A program made the position numbers and the translations under genes. This document shows, piece by piece, positions 1-13,740 of a DNA stretch of 64,000 bases. Within the stretch, counting starts at the first letter, position 1. The number at the start of each line of letters is the position of its first letter. Origin of the DNA: Plasmopara viticola (lineage: Eukaryota > Oomycota > Peronosporomycetes > Peronosporales > Peronosporaceae); the NCBI GenBank assembly GCA_001695595.3, contig MBPM02000014.1, forward strand, positions 744,001-808,000. The letters are read 5' to 3'. The notes under the pieces are model-generated. The model did not search any database. It was not told where the DNA came from and saw nothing but the letters and a program-made list of their open reading frames with translations.

Positions 1-3000
1 TCTAGACTATTATTTAGCGCACGTCAAAGTGGTGACTCAGATCTACAACGTGGTCTACAGAGTCAAAAATCTTAAATTTGTCCGTTGCATTTGCGGAATT
101 GTTTTTTTCGCAACTTGGCACGAAAATGCTCGTGCCTACACAGACGAAAACATTATCCAGGACGCGTACAGAGTCTCGGCACTGTAAAAGAATAATTCTA
201 AACTTCAGTTAGGGCTTCTCAGACCTGATCCATTTCTTGACGCCGGGAATCGAACCCTGGGCATCTCGTTGGCAACGAGATATTTTACTACTAAATTAAC
301 GGCGCGTGCTCCAATCGAAGGACTACAGTGAAGGGGAAGCATTGTCATGCATCTTTTTGACCGTGCTTACACCTTTTGTCAGGTAAATACCGCGCACCAC
401 GGCAGTAGCATTCGTCTAAGAAGTAGTATCACGGAAATATCCCGGTATTACACGCGTTTAAAGCGTAACTTAGCGAATACTACTCCATTTAAAGCGCCAA
501 TTCTTTCTCAGGTGTCGAAATATGTCAGCTGAAGGCCGCGGCACATCATCGACGTACACCAGCAAAAGTACGCAATTTGACATTTGAAAATGTTTATTAA
601 CAACTCCGGGGAGAGATGATCTTAAAGACCCGGGCAACGAATGATAGTCATGGTTAAGGACGGAGTCCAATGGTCCTTGATGGAAGTCGGGCTGTTGATT
701 TACAGCACTGCTCAAAACAATCCATCATATGAAGTACTTCACAATGATAGCGAGTCAGAATACCGTATCATCTGCGAGGCTCTTGACTCACCAATTGAAG
801 GTCGACGTATGACATAGCAACCGTACTCTATCGGCGGCCCGAGTTGCTTATGGTAGGTCAACGTATAATGAGGCACGTGCAAAGTGTAGGCATGCATGAA
901 GCTTTTTCAAAACATAACAGCCTCATTGGAACACTTACTGGTGTCTGAACGCTTTTTGAAGCCCAAAAGTAAAACCCTTGTGTTAAGCACTTGACAGACA
1001 GCAAGACCATTTCCTTTCTCAGCCGCCTTTTGCGTTATTCAAAGAAGCATGCTTATAATTCTCGGCCGGATGCATACCAGTCTTAAGCTCTGCTGATTGT
1101 ATTTAGCTAGCATTTTGCGAAGCCGAAAACTGTTTTTTTAAGAAAGTGTCACATTTATCACCTAGGATCCGAGCTTCTCTCCCCCTTTTCTCTAATAACA
1201 TTGTGCTTTGAATAAGTAGCAATGTATAAGGTGTCTCAGCTCCTTTATTTAGAAAAGTGTAACACGCGTAATGTGGGAACCACACGAGTTTTAAAAGGTG
1301 CATTTGATTGCGCGATAAGGCAATTTAAGATAAGAATTAGTACGCAACTACTTGTCAAAAGATCGTATACTTTTCTGCACGCTTTCATCATACAAAGCTT
1401 TAAGTGACCTGTATTCAGTGAGTCATTTCTTACGGTTCCGAATGAGGAAGCTATTACAACCTTCACGACGATATGAATGCCTAGCGGCATGCTTTGAAGT
1501 AGTATGTGGTTTGACAAGACTAATAAACACCATAATGACGTGATCGCGAAATTGGTTAGATTACCGCGAGACTAGCTAGATGTGCGTTAACAATTTAATA
1601 TGTTCATAGCCACTCGACAGAAGATAAGTCGGCTCCGGAGATCCATTAAGGCAATCACGGCAACGTATCGACGATGCCAACATCGACGAATGTGTATCTC
1701 GGCATATGTATTCTTCGACCCAGACGCGGGGTCTGAGCAAACTCTGTAATGTACAAGCTATCTCGGCTTGGACTTAGCATCATCTTTAAAAGGACCTGCG
1801 TATGTAATTTGGTCGAATTACACGAACTTAGTGTTTCATGGTTTTCCCATTTGTGGGGCTCAATAAAACAATATTGAAGGCAGGTTCTAGTACTGACAAG
1901 CTATGATATATGATTTATCGACCAATATATGAATGCATACTAAAGGCTATTAATATGCTAAATTGCAGTTTTTTAATATCAGACTACAAGGCTGTCTGTA
2001 TAACATTAAAAAGCAGAAAGCTACAGTTTGGTCTCGGTTTACAGACTACTACTATAAAATTTGATGTCAGCTAGATAGCAATCTGCGACTTGTCGCAGTC
2101 GGAGAACTGAGCTCATTTTTTCTTGAGATAATAGAAACAGCAGCCCTCTCATATATATTTGTCTTTTAGTTAAGCCTTGAAGTCAAAAGCTTTAAGAATT
2201 TGTCGTGCCCTTATTTGACGCACACCTACCGTGCAACACGACCGATTGGATATTCAATCAATCCAATAAATAAAAGCCTTCTATGTCAACTACAGGATCA
2301 TTTGTGCAACTACGAACCGACTCGTATTGCTTTCCAAGTCTCGACCAGAAGAGCTATGGTTCCGCTCTTGATGGTTACTCGTTATTCACATGTGAATCTA
2401 TGCTATTTAGTGTGTCTTTTGAGCTTCGTGCCCGCTTGTAGAACTTTGTTACCGCTGTTAGAAGTACTTTGTAACCCACCTCTGGAAACTTTACTACTTA
2501 GAATTAGTGGCGCTATGTTGCTTAACCGTGGTCGTTAGGGCTTTGGCAGCCAATGCTGTCAGTGGAGCCTATTACTTGGTGAGGGTTGTTTTAATGACTT
2601 CAGTACAGTCACCCTTGTGAAGATCTCATTCCTCTGATTTAATTTGAGCTCGTTCCGCCCAGTCTTTTTGAGAAGACGTACGTACGCAAACGGTAAAAGT
2701 ATTACTATAACAATGCCCTGTTGCGAAAGACTGAGTTTCTAGCATCTATGGCTTTGCCTCGCTAAAACCTCATGCTGTTTTAACATAGCACGCCATGTTA
2801 GAAGAGCATGAGTTCATTGACAGGTCTAGTCAACGACAAGAATTAACTGTGCTGTCACAAAAACTACACCTCCAGCGGGGATCACTTCGACCCTTGGAGC
2901 GTGTAAGAATCATTTCAGAAAGTAAATTGACTTTTTAATCTTCGCATTGAGGGCAGAATAAAAAGAGGCTGACAAAAATGCCTTTTCGCGCGCAAGAAGC

Positions 3001-4611
3001 TCGCGACGCGTAAGTGTCAACTAAGACTCGAAATGGGCTATCATACACTCGTGTATAGCAAATGATGTACTGCTGCTGCTTTTTTAAGAAGCTGTCCTAC
3101 TCCTAGGAGCTTTTATTATTGTGTGTATCCCTCATACACTCATCATAACGACTGAGTACTTCCCTAACAGACCTTAATTTTACTATCTATCAGCATTTTT
3201 ATATCGCGTCTTCTGTCGGTAAGCTTTCGGAGCCCTTGTGCAAGACAAAGGTTCACTATGTCGACTTTATTCGGGACAATTCTTGTTAATCGCGACCAGA
3301 GCAGCGGATATTGCTTTGTTCTGCAGCACTTGAGCCCATTAGAGAAGGACCCATGTCAGTGGTCTAAAGAATACAATCAGCTAGGAAAAGTGCCTATCCA
3401 CGGCATTTCAGATAAGCAACCCTCATTAGTTATGTTTATCTCTCACAGAGCGATTTATTTCGACGTTTCCATCGTCACTGCCTGATTTCTAACAAGTCGA
3501 TTGGGTGGCGTTTCTTTTCTAAAGCCGTCCGTGAACAAAATCACCTTGGCTTGCTCGAGGAGTGGTTCCCCATTCTTGTAAGCTGCCACATCTATGGATA
3601 TGATTAGAAGCTCACGCCCAGGCAAGAAAGCGTAAAGGCTAATGAAACTTAAGATGTGTTCGAAGGCACGTTGCTTATAACCTCTAATTTTGTGCTCTCT
3701 TCTTTATAGTCAGCTTTATGCGTGGCCTCTTTTCTAAGAGAGTGTGTACTCCACACGCATCTGATCAACCTGAATCATTAACGGTAATTCCAATTTTTCT
3801 ATTTCATATGAAAATGTTATCTTCTAATTTTCCTTTAACAGTTGAGATTTTATGCTCGACCAGTTTCGACCTTTCAATAAGCGCCCCGCTGGGTCCATTT
3901 ATACCTAAATTGCTTTTGGTGCCTAAGATCTGTAATATATACTCTCTTGTTGAACTTAAGCACCGTAATTTATTCCAGCGGCTAGACAGTGGAGAGTCCT
4001 GCAAATGCAACTGCCTAAACGGTTCATTTGGGGCCAGCAAATCATAGCAGCAGTGCAAATAAAGTTGACTCGGAACCTTTGCGATGTAAGTTACCTACGT
4101 AGATGTAATTTTAACAACACGTACTTCCAGGTTTGATGGTGCGTGGAAACTTACAAAAGACAAACAACATTTGTGTTCACAATATCTAGTCGTTAAAGGA
4201 CGCAAAAATAGTATTTATATTGCTAATTGATTTCGCAAATATTGCATCCCTTCCGAGATGTTTTCAAATTATTAGAATATTCATTATGTAAATCCCATTG
4301 TAATGACTTTATTAAACCATATAATGAGTCAGAATTAACATGACAGAGCTCAAATACTCAACGCCTCAAAGTTTACGAGCAATAAATTGAAGTCTCGATT
4401 CTCCAGCTATCAAATGTGATGCAGCTGCTATGATAGTGTGAAATGTTACGTGATGAGCACATTAACCTGCGAGACAGAAAGGCAAATGAGGCCACCGTCG
4501 CTATCTTACGCCATCACAGCTATTAATTTTTCATACTGTTAAAAACGAATGTCGTCACACTGCTGTCGCGCAATGCGCTTAAATAAGTTCCCTATCATAC
4601 ACAAAATACGG
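1..4611. other. Gene-free stretch with no recognisable coding sequence
   Basis: Short open frames of up to about 110 residues occur on both strands. None shows a recognisable domain, a conserved motif or a protein-like composition, and none links across plausible introns. The only item recognised here is the tRNA-Gly-like sequence near position 270. The stretch is AT-rich and looks like decayed repeat DNA. Confidence 0.6.
241..305 (-). tRNA. Degenerate tRNA-Gly(GCC)-like sequence (pseudo-tRNA or SINE head)
   Basis: Read on the minus strand, the sequence starts GCGCCGT at 305. It continues through a D-arm-like TTTAGTAGTAAAA, then a perfect 5-bp anticodon stem TCTCG/CGAGA (264-268 with 276-280) enclosing the 7-nt loop TTGCCAA, giving anticodon GCC (glycine). 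A TTCGATT T-loop follows. The 3' acceptor strand that should pair with GCGCCGT is missing: after CCCGG the sequence runs into unrelated DNA, and the T stem has a mismatch. It is therefore not an intact tRNA gene. The 5' two thirds with intact internal promoter-like boxes could be a tRNA pseudogene or the head of a tRNA-derived SINE. Confidence 0.55.
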
Positions 4612-6057
4612 TTACGAGAACCAGTGATGCTCTAGCACATCCTCTATACTCGGGCGCTGCTTAAAATCCGGGTGCAGCATCAGCTTCAAAAGATCTCTGG
4701 CATCTTCACTAATTCGCCACCACTCTAGCTCGTTAAACACAACTTTGCCAGAAAGAGTGCGCTCAAGCATCTCGTCTTCAGAGGAAGCACTGAATGGAGC
4801 GTATCCGCAAAGAAGTGTGTAGAGCACGGCCCCCGCACTAAATACATCGGCGGCAACGGAGATCGTGCCATTTCGCAGCACTTCCGGAGCTGCGTAACCC
4901 ACCGTGCAGCTGATCGCCTTCTTACCAGCGCTCGTGTCCAGCCGCATTGCAGAGCCAAAGTCGCCCAATTTGATGGACTCTAATTGCGCGGACAACACTT
5001 TAAAGAACAAGTTTTCGGGCTTGATGTCCAAATGTACAATACCGTGCTCGTGGCAATGACAAATGGCACTCGCAATGTAACGAAACAAAGTCTTGGCTTC
5101 ATTCTCGTCCATGGCACCGTTTTGACTTATAAAGTCGAAGAGGTCACCACCCACGCAATTTTCCATAACAAGATACGTCTTGTCTTTTTGATAAAACGAG
5201 TCATAGAGAGCAACAACATGCGGGTGACTCGCATAGTGACTCAAAATGCGCTGAATCTCAATTTCGTTGCGTGCCAAATGGCTCTGCTTGGGAGACGTCG
5301 AGTCCATCACCTTCATCACGTATGACGGTTGGCCGCGATCCGTCCAAGTAGAACACTCGAAAATGGACGAGTTTTCTGTCTTGATTATTAAATTGCCAAG
5401 CGTAAACTTGGCAACCCATCCGAGCAGTTCGATGGCATCCTGAACAAGCTTGGCCCACATGTCGCGCTCGTTCTTGGTTTCGAACTTGAGGATCCACTTG
5501 TCGCGCGACACCTTTTCATCCGAATCTGAAGAGCCCAGCGAGCTAGAGATGGGAACGGAGCTTTCAACGTCAATGGGATTGCGAAAGTCGATAGATAGCT
5601 TGTTCTTGGACAGCCGTTTTACGCGCGTCCAGACATTGATCCTTTGGCATTGGCGAGCCTCGCTCTTCTCCGTCCGCGCGTATTCCATGAAAGGCACCGT
5701 GCCAGTCTGTAGACGTACAATACGCGGTACATATATCTTCATCCAGTACGGTAGTGGTACCTGTTTCAGCACGCGCACTTCGTGCAGCTCAAAGAGTTCT
5801 TTCTGGATCTTTTTCTGTAGATGAGAAGTGTTGTCTGCCTCAAGGTCCTCTTCAAGAATAGTAAGACGCTGATCGGGGGTGCTAGTGCCGCCGTAAAGAC
5901 TGCTGAGGCGCGAATTTCTATAGCCCTCCATTTCAAGCGTGGTCAACTCCATACCGCCGCTGCTTACACGAGAGCAACTGGTTGAGGTTGTGACGACGGA
6001 AGCGCTGGACTCCTTGGCATGAGGCACGACCATGTCTAGAAAACTAAAGCCAACCAT
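4612..6057 (-). CDS. PH-domain serine/threonine protein kinase (CAMK-like)
   Basis: From the first ATG at 6057 the protein has 481 residues (the frame stays open to 6117 but without an upstream ATG). A Ser/Thr-rich N-terminus is followed by a pleckstrin-homology-like segment at about residues 93-213, ending in the typical W-x-L-K-F...W helix region. The kinase domain covers about 216-481. Visible elements are the VAIK-type lysine K249 in YVMKVM, the catalytic loop HLDIKPEN with D344, DFG at 366-368 and a PE pair in YAAPEVL at 391-392. HLD in place of HRD is seen in MLCK and STK17-type CAMK kinases. The glycine-rich loop is degenerate: no G-x-G-x-x-G is seen after LGNLI. The PH domain suggests recruitment to phosphoinositide membranes, which is family knowledge, not shown here. 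No intron is needed. Substrate unknown. Confidence 0.85.
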   Translation of the reverse strand: MVGFSFLDMVVPHAKESSASVVTTSTSCSRVSSGGMELTTLEMEGYRNSRLSSLYGGTSTPDQRLTILEEDLEADNTSHLQKKIQKELFELHEVRVLKQVPLPYWMKIYVPRIVRLQTGTVPFMEYARTEKSEARQCQRINVWTRVKRLSKNKLSIDFRNPIDVESSVPISSSLGSSDSDEKVSRDKWILKFETKNERDMWAKLVQDAIELLGWVAKFTLGNLIIKTENSSIFECSTWTDRGQPSYVMKVMDSTSPKQSHLARNEIEIQRILSHYASHPHVVALYDSFYQKDKTYLVMENCVGGDLFDFISQNGAMDENEAKTLFRYIASAICHCHEHGIVHLDIKPENLFFKVLSAQLESIKLGDFGSAMRLDTSAGKKAISCTVGYAAPEVLRNGTISVAADVFSAGAVLYTLLCGYAPFSASSEDEMLERTLSGKVVFNELEWWRISEDARDLLKLMLHPDFKQRPSIEDVLEHHWFS

Positions 6058-8133
6058 ACTATCAGTAAAAACTTCTCTTTGTGTCCAACGTGAACGAACG
6101 TCAGTCCGCAAAATCAATCTGTGCTCCTTAACGAGAATTGCCTTGTGGATGGCTGGGTTTCGCCTGAGTTCATGGAAGGACTAGGGTACATAAAGTCGGT
6201 GTCGTAATCAAACGACGCACACGGATTGGATAAAAAGCAGCTGCAGCGATTGTGGACGGCGCGAATATAGGTAAAAACCGTCCATTCGTTATTTTCGAAG
6301 AGGACGTCGATACCGCTAATAGTGTCTTTGTAATTGTACTAGCGGCGTTCTTAAGACTGCCGCGACACTCGATGCGCTCTCTTGCCATCAATAAATCAAA
6401 TGCGTGAGACAATTTGCTGCTATGGGCTACTTGCGTCACCAGTATAAATGTATTGTGTCGTGCGATTTTCGTGTATACTTGTAATTGTAAAGCAATGTAA
6501 CACCAACGTTGCTCAATCACGAGAAAAAACTGGACAGCTGTCATAAATAAGCATGATTACAAACATTAGTCACCATAGATAAACTAGCAAAATTGTGAGG
6601 CGCAGAGCTAGCAAAATATCAGCCGTATTTGAAAGTTAATGTTGAGCCGGTCTTGAATGAGACATGCACAGGTGTACTTACTGATCATGTATAGTATATT
6701 AGTCTGCGGTCGGTTGAGAGTCTATTTGTATTCAAAAGAGGCTTGATCTCGAAGACGTACTTAATCGAATAGCTGCGGTAGGTGCTTCATCAGCACGTTT
6801 AGTGATTTTGCAGCCACATTGAATGATCCTAATATTCTATACTTGCATAAAACATCATATGATAATTTGATGCCAAACTTCGTGTAAAAAATGGCTTCCG
6901 ATGCTGAGACAAAACGGTATTTATACCGTCGTGAAGTCTTTGCCATTATTTCAATAGCGAATGAAGGTTTTATCGAAATGCATACAAATTCAGTATTTCA
7001 TCTGCACACTTTAATGATCGCCGGAAGTGCGTGCATCTTTTTGAGCGCTCTCAGTTGTGTGACCTTCTTATACCTGGTAGCACTTTCAAGTCAATCTTCG
7101 CCTACGCAATTTGGTTGTCTACCTAAATTCTCGCAAAAAATCCGCAATGGATAGAATGACCCTCTCGCATCGTCGGATGCGCAATTTTTGCTAGCTTCTA
7201 TGGGCTTGCCACGATTGCAGTCCTCCCCACTGCTAAGGAGCTGGAACACATCACGGCGTTCGAGGTTCGTGAGCAGAGTTTATGTATGAAAGCCAGGAAG
7301 CACAGGATCCGGTAAAGTAGCCGGTAGCACCGACTACAATTTTCAGTAGGTAGAGTTCAAGATTGAGCTCCTTACAAAAGCGTCTTTTTTAATTAAGGAC
7401 CGCAAAGTGGCGACGATCAAGAACAATTACTAGGGCGTAGCGCTTGCACTCTCGTATTTAAAGGTTTAGCTAAAAGCTGGATCATTTTTCCTGAGCTTTT
7501 CGTGTTATAGAGATACATAGAAGAACAGTTGAAAGCAATGTATCGTTCGGCGAAGTTCAATATTTCCGCAATTTTGCCTCTAAGCAAAAATAGTCGATTA
7601 TCATTATGAGCTGAGGGAGTCAACGGCATTAAGTATTGATGCATTGAAATCTGACAAAATATGAGTGATTGTCGTCTAGAAATGGCCGCCTTCATCAGCA
7701 CTTTCGATTTTTTATAGCAATGCGAGGCAAAGCTATCAAATTTATAGTACAGCCATCAACTAGCTCGCTTCTTTCAATGCCCAAATGCGGTGTTCCTCGA
7801 TGTGCACGATGGTGCACTGGGTTGGTATATAACTCAAGAATCGAATCATTGCCACTTAAAGCGTCATTTGTTGCTTTAGCTGCGGTAAGTAAGGTGTATG
7901 CCTAAAGAGAGCAAATTGTGGACACTTTACCTTCCCAAAGACTTCAGCGGGTTGGTGGCAGATATTTAGTCCTAAGATTAAGAAAAACGCTGGTCACCGA
8001 TTGAAGTACAGGGGAAGATCAAAGTCCCCATAATGTATGTGCAATTAATACACAATAGGAAAAGGAGCTTGACAGTTCTCAGAGAAGAAGTTAGTATGAT
8101 TTGCAGGTGCAAGTGTACGAGTGCATAGAACAA

Positions 8134-8415
8134 TTTCGAGTCTTGTTAGACTCTGGAGCGTCGAGAAGTCTTCGTTTTCCAGCAACCATTGCGGTCAGCC
8201 AAAATGGGCAGACTGTGATGTTAGAATGAGCACATAGACAAATTTAGCTCAGTTTACAAGCTAATGCGATGATCAAGATCGAATCTAAACATAGGGTCGT
8301 AGCTGTTCTCGACATGAAAATTATAATCTGATTTTGAGTGTGCCGTGGCTAGGATTAAGTCACGATTTCAAATTCACATGTAGGGGTAAGGTCACACGCA
8401 ACGAGGCTCGGATGA
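8134..8415 (+). pseudogene. Ty3/gypsy retropepsin relic
   Basis: Two short in-frame blocks match the two ends of a Ty3/gypsy aspartic protease. At 8134 the frame reads FRVLLDSGAS, the catalytic D-S-G-A signature. At 8313-8415 another frame reads YNLILSVPWLGLSHDFKF, the conserved (Y/F)DxILGxxWL region that closes retropepsins. Stops and frameshifts separate them. No intact gag or reverse transcriptase was found beside them, so this is a decayed fragment. The strand is set by the reading direction. Confidence 0.65.
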
Positions 8416-11400
8416 TGCATTTTTCAACCTCTGTTATGCCTACAGCTCCCCCGGGAAAGTCTACGTTCACACATACGGTTGGGTGGTATAGAAGGAGCTA
8501 ATGTCTTGACTAACGACGTCTTAAACGATACTTATTACTGGAATTCAGACTCCTCTGGTAGCACTGACTGTCAGGCAACGTAAAGCCATAGCGTAACAAA
8601 GCTCTGCAGGCGGGTTGCTTAGTTCTCCAGATGGGTAGCGACGGTCCTTCAACAACGAATCATATGGCTTCGAAAAAAGGGTAGGATGCAGCTTACCTCG
8701 ATACCTTAAGATCGTGAACAATCCTGGCTGACGAAGGGATCTTTTTCGTAGCATAATTACAGCTTTACTGGCCGTCATGCTAGGTGCGCTTTCATTGGGG
8801 GCACTGTCATAGGTATCAGAGCTCCTGAACGTCAACAAGAGCGAAGCCACCAAGCCTTTGGATGACGCGAAAGCTAGAGATTTGTTGGGGGTGGTGCTAT
8901 TTACAAAAGAAATACTGGTACTTCGCGACAGACAAAGGCGTCTTAGGCCAGCGTTTTTACCTTACAGTGTCCTTGGGTTCAGAAATACTTAGACACGATG
9001 TACAGATCCCCACCATTCAAAGGTTTTCTCTGACAGGGAAGTGACCACGAGACTAAATTCGTGCCTGGCACGAAGCACTGTATCACCAGGCAGTGGACAC
9101 GGCCAAATGATCAATGTTAGCTCGTTGAATCCTTTATCGTCAAACAGGCAAAGATGGACATGGTATGAGGGGCAACATTTCACAAATTTACGTGTTTATG
9201 TATTGTACTAAAAGTGCCGACAAGCTGACGCTTACAAAAAGCTGAATAGGGCAGCGGTATCTGCATAAACACCCATCAAAGGAAAGGATTTGTTGCTCAG
9301 CGACATAACCGCGTGCGCTAAATTTGACAAATGTTTACTACAAAGCTGAGATAGGCATTCGAATATACCTCTTATGGCGGTAAGTACGCATAGAGCCATG
9401 CTATGGGTATTCTAGTAGACTATTGAGCACCCTGGTGACGTTTTCCCGTCTGGTTACACAAGTATTGAAGAATAATAGTGACGAATACGGCATTTTCCCG
9501 ATACATGTTTAAGCGGGATATTTCTGTAAGGTTTCTCTGAAGAGATCAATCAGCTCTGTCGGCTTTTTAAGACCACTAGGGGCAAATTTTACAGGTCATG
9601 ATGATCGATAAATATTACGCTAGCATCGATACATGTATCACTGAGTGAAAAAGGTTACGGCGGCTTTGTGAGCAGCCATGGGTATAATGCAAAATCTTTC
9701 GGTGTAAATGCCAGCTTTTTGGCCTTCATCACATTTTTGAACGTATTCTCGTAAATGATTACTACCATCTTTCTGCGCTGGTAAACGAGGATTGAAAAGC
9801 CACTGTTTGATATAATGAGGAGGATGCCAAGAGAGCCAGCGCCATAGTGGTCTTGATGATATCAGAAAACCCTTGAGCGAGCGCCCATTTTGGCTTTGCC
9901 AGACGAAAAAAAATGCGATCAGTGTCAGTTGCTATTATTTAACGATGCCCTCAGCTACTCGTTTCTATGATTTCTTAATTATGGTCATGAGTGAGTCATT
10001 TCTCGCAGATAACGATTTCCTGTTGAAGCTACCATTTTTACAGGGCGTCTTTTTTTCTATGTCAGGATAGACCCCAGAACGTTACCAGATGGTGGGTTGA
10101 GTGGATAAGATAAAATTGGAGCATACTTAAGCATTATAGGGATGGACATTCTTTCAACTACGCAAGTAGTCTGTGTAATACAATGACACCGCACGCTGCA
10201 TTTTTCAAATGTTACGCTAACGCACATTAAATACTAACCAAATATCACACTCATCTTCAATGCAATTTGAATGCTAATGGAAGTAACCAATGCTTAACAA
10301 AAAGAGTGCCTATCAAAGACATGAGAATAATACGTCACATACAGTTGGTGTAACGCGGTTTCACGAAATCACTATGTGTCACACTTGGATGTGGTATCGT
10401 TATATTGTCCATGTGGTGATTCAAATGTCAATAGAAAAGTAATACATAGTATAAAAGAAACTATTATAATAGTGATACAAGGTCTAACGAGCAGCTTCTA
10501 ATGCCTATAAGCAGAAATTATTATGCTAGGTCGTACTTCTTACCCCAGGGTGTTCATGAACAATCCTAAAAAAGTTTAAGCTTAATTTTAAACATTTGAC
10601 TGCGATATACTTCATTGTTTATCGAACCAAAGTTACCTTTAAAATAAAGCAAGAAGCGGTTTGCGACTCTTAGTCGCTAGAAGCTTAGAGCCATGGTCAT
10701 TAAGTTGAATACGCGCTCCCAGCTCTGGCAGAACCTCTGCGCCAGAAAGAATTTGTGATAAAGCAGCACCTGGGTCGAAATGTCGAATCCACTGTGAGAA
10801 TAAAACGAAATTAAAGAGCGTAATAGACTAATTGGATAAGCTTACAATTATGATTGGGCTCTGCAACAATTGATTATACAAATACCCGACGCGGTCAGTG
10901 CGTGCCTGAAGACGTTCTCTGGCAATGAGAATGCTCAGATGAAGTTCTTTAAACCGCCGGTGAAAGTCAAATTTGATTTTCAGGCAGAAATGGCTTTTGA
11001 AGCCAAGCGTGGCAGACAGAACGGACACGTTCGAGTTGCGAGACAGCGTATGACATCCGTCGATGTTCTAACTGTCCTATTTGCGACTTGCTTATCCTCA
11101 AGACATGCGCGTCAAAAGAAAAGATCCAGAATTCCATTATCAAGTAATGGTCGGTATGTCATACAGAAACGGCGGTGCCCGACAGGCATGGGGCGTCGTG
11201 CTTGGGAAAAAGCAAGTTTTGCTGAATCTCGAGACGGAATAGAAGACCTGCAGACAAAGTATCAATCATCGACTCCGAGGCGTCGGAAAGCCATGTTTGT
11301 TGCTTTACTGCCAAACTCAGCCATATGCTGAGGTTCTAGGGGCCAATGGACGTGACGTTATCATTAGTTGACAAGAGTGAGAGTCGATTCTACCAAGCAT

Positions 11401-13740
11401 CATAATAGATCTAAATCTGAGCAATTCAAAACCTCGGAACTGTTTAAAGATTAAAGATCTTTTTTTGCACATGCATTACTTATCCTTATAGAGCTTCAGT
11501 GAACCATGAAATCTTTTCTGCTTGTATTTAAAAGCGCTATTGGTGCTGACACTGAATCGAGCCAGAAACGGCGTTGTGAATAGGAGCGTCAGCGATGCAA
11601 ACCGATGGTGTCTAGAACAACAAATCAAGACGTAAAGGGGTCCGTGAACTCTTGCGCAGCGATCATACGATACATTTATTTTACGCGCCTAGCCATGTAT
11701 GCATTGTTACTTTTTGCGTTATACAAACTACATTTGTGAAAATAATTGGCCTAGAAAAGCAAACACCTGTACACTTTGTAATTTATAAATCCAGCTAGTT
11801 CATGACAATTTAATCCTCAAAGTCATGCAATTTTATAAAGCCGAGACATCTGATGTTTTTGTGACTTAGTTTTTGTGGAGTAAAAAAAGAACCATGTGCT
11901 ACACTTACAGGTCATAGTCAAGCAATATGGTCATTTATAGCAAGTTGCAATTGCGTACAATGCGGCACTTGCCATTTTGCTTTCTGAGACAGAATATCAA
12001 CATGGAATGAGAAGACTGTTTTTTTAGCTATTTTCACCTTGAACGGTGCACAAAAAAAGCGACAAGTGCGTCAAACTCTTTGTTTGAGAATGACCACCGC
12101 CGTGTCAAGCACTTTTTGGGTTTTGAGACCAACTCAGATTTATAACGTAGAATCTGACTACGTAGTGGCTTAAAGACCGAGCGACTACATCCAGATATTA
12201 GTTTTCTAGGATATCACGAAGACGAAGAATCAAAAATCTTCTTTAAGCTCTGACTTCTTCCTCAGTGTCGATTTAGGCCTGCTTCCAAATTGTGACGAGA
12301 TATCAATTGGACTATCTTTAATTTAGTTGTAATTATGTCATTCAACATAAGCAACGTATCTACTTTAAAAAAAACAAAGACTGATATCCTTTCATTCGTA
12401 CTGGTATATAGCCGAGCGCTATTCTCGTCGAACTGCACAATTTTGGTGATTTTTTTCCCATCCAAGACGATGCGCCCTGCTCTGCGCAATCAAGGCCAAA
12501 CATCGCCGTCTTGACGATACTGTCAATATCGGAAAAACTTTTATGCTACAATCTTATTAACAATATTGTACACCGACGCAGCGTTATATAATTCAACATT
12601 CAGCAAAGAGCTCCGATTAATAGATCGCCTACTCAGCGACATATTTGCCGTAAAATGCGTAGCAAAAGGGCAGCACAATAGACAAAGTTATCGATGACGC
12701 GCCGGACACGCAGCAAGCGCTATCTCGGTGGAATACCCGTCACTTTCGTGCATCGTCAAGGCTGCGTCCTTTATGCCTTAGTCTACACCAAGCCTTGGCT
12801 TACATGGATTGCTGGGAGCATTATTATGCACCAGATCTCTATATGGATTGCTGGAAGCCAACCACGCCCTTTACGGATTGCAGTGGGCGACTTTTCGTTG
12901 TGTGAGAAGTCTCAAGGTCTTTTCTCCTATCGCCTAATTATTTAGCTAAACATATTACGCAAGAAATGTAGCCGGTTCTGTGTCTTGTTAGCCCTGCTTA
13001 GTGGCTTGAAAGTCTTAAAAGGGAGGGTATTCCACATGCAGTGATAAGTCCTCACATTAAATTATTGTGAGCCATGATTTTCATGATCTTGAGCAAGTGC
13101 TGTGTTTTATGAGCGCTACTCAACACTTTACGAGATTTTTTTCGCGCAGTAAGTATTCGTTTCCATTCTGACTGAGCGTAAAGCCAACCATGCCAGTCAT
13201 AAAGAGAAGCAGGTAATAATTGTTATAAGCATTGCATAATGATACAAGTACCTATCTGTGCGTAGTTTTAAAGCATCGCTCATACCGCCTTGGCCTAAGA
13301 CCAACAATCTCATCCTTGAGTCCAAATCCTTTTATATAAGAATGGAAGTATTCGGGGAACCCAGCACCAAAAGGCGCTTGACCAAGTTTTTCTGAGCATG
13401 CTACTGGCTCCGTTCAAAGGCTAGCCGATTTTAAGACGAGCATCTAGTGTCTTCTGTGATGCGTCCGATTCTACGATCGGTAGCGCACTGAAACAAGTAA
13501 ACGCCGGTGGGTAAGATCAAGTGATCGCGTTCTACTTTAGCAGAGCAAAGCCGTTAAAATTGCCAACACATGCTATTTCATCATTTAAGAGGTCTTGCGA
13601 TAAAAATGTTTTTGTTAAGTTATGGGTCGACTGTAAATCCTTCGTAAAAAACACATCATGCGATATCACGCACTGTAACTTTTTCTCCTCAATTCACAAA
13701 AATAACGTAGTGGCACTCTATATTTGTGTAGAGGATCTTT

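Noticed and set aside
6170..6544. 124-residue open frame just upstream of the kinase
   Set aside because: Composition is not protein-like and no motif was seen; it overlaps the probable kinase promoter.
10870..11331. 153-residue basic open frame
   Set aside because: It has no recognisable motif and no promoter, lies in the desert and fits chance in random-like DNA.
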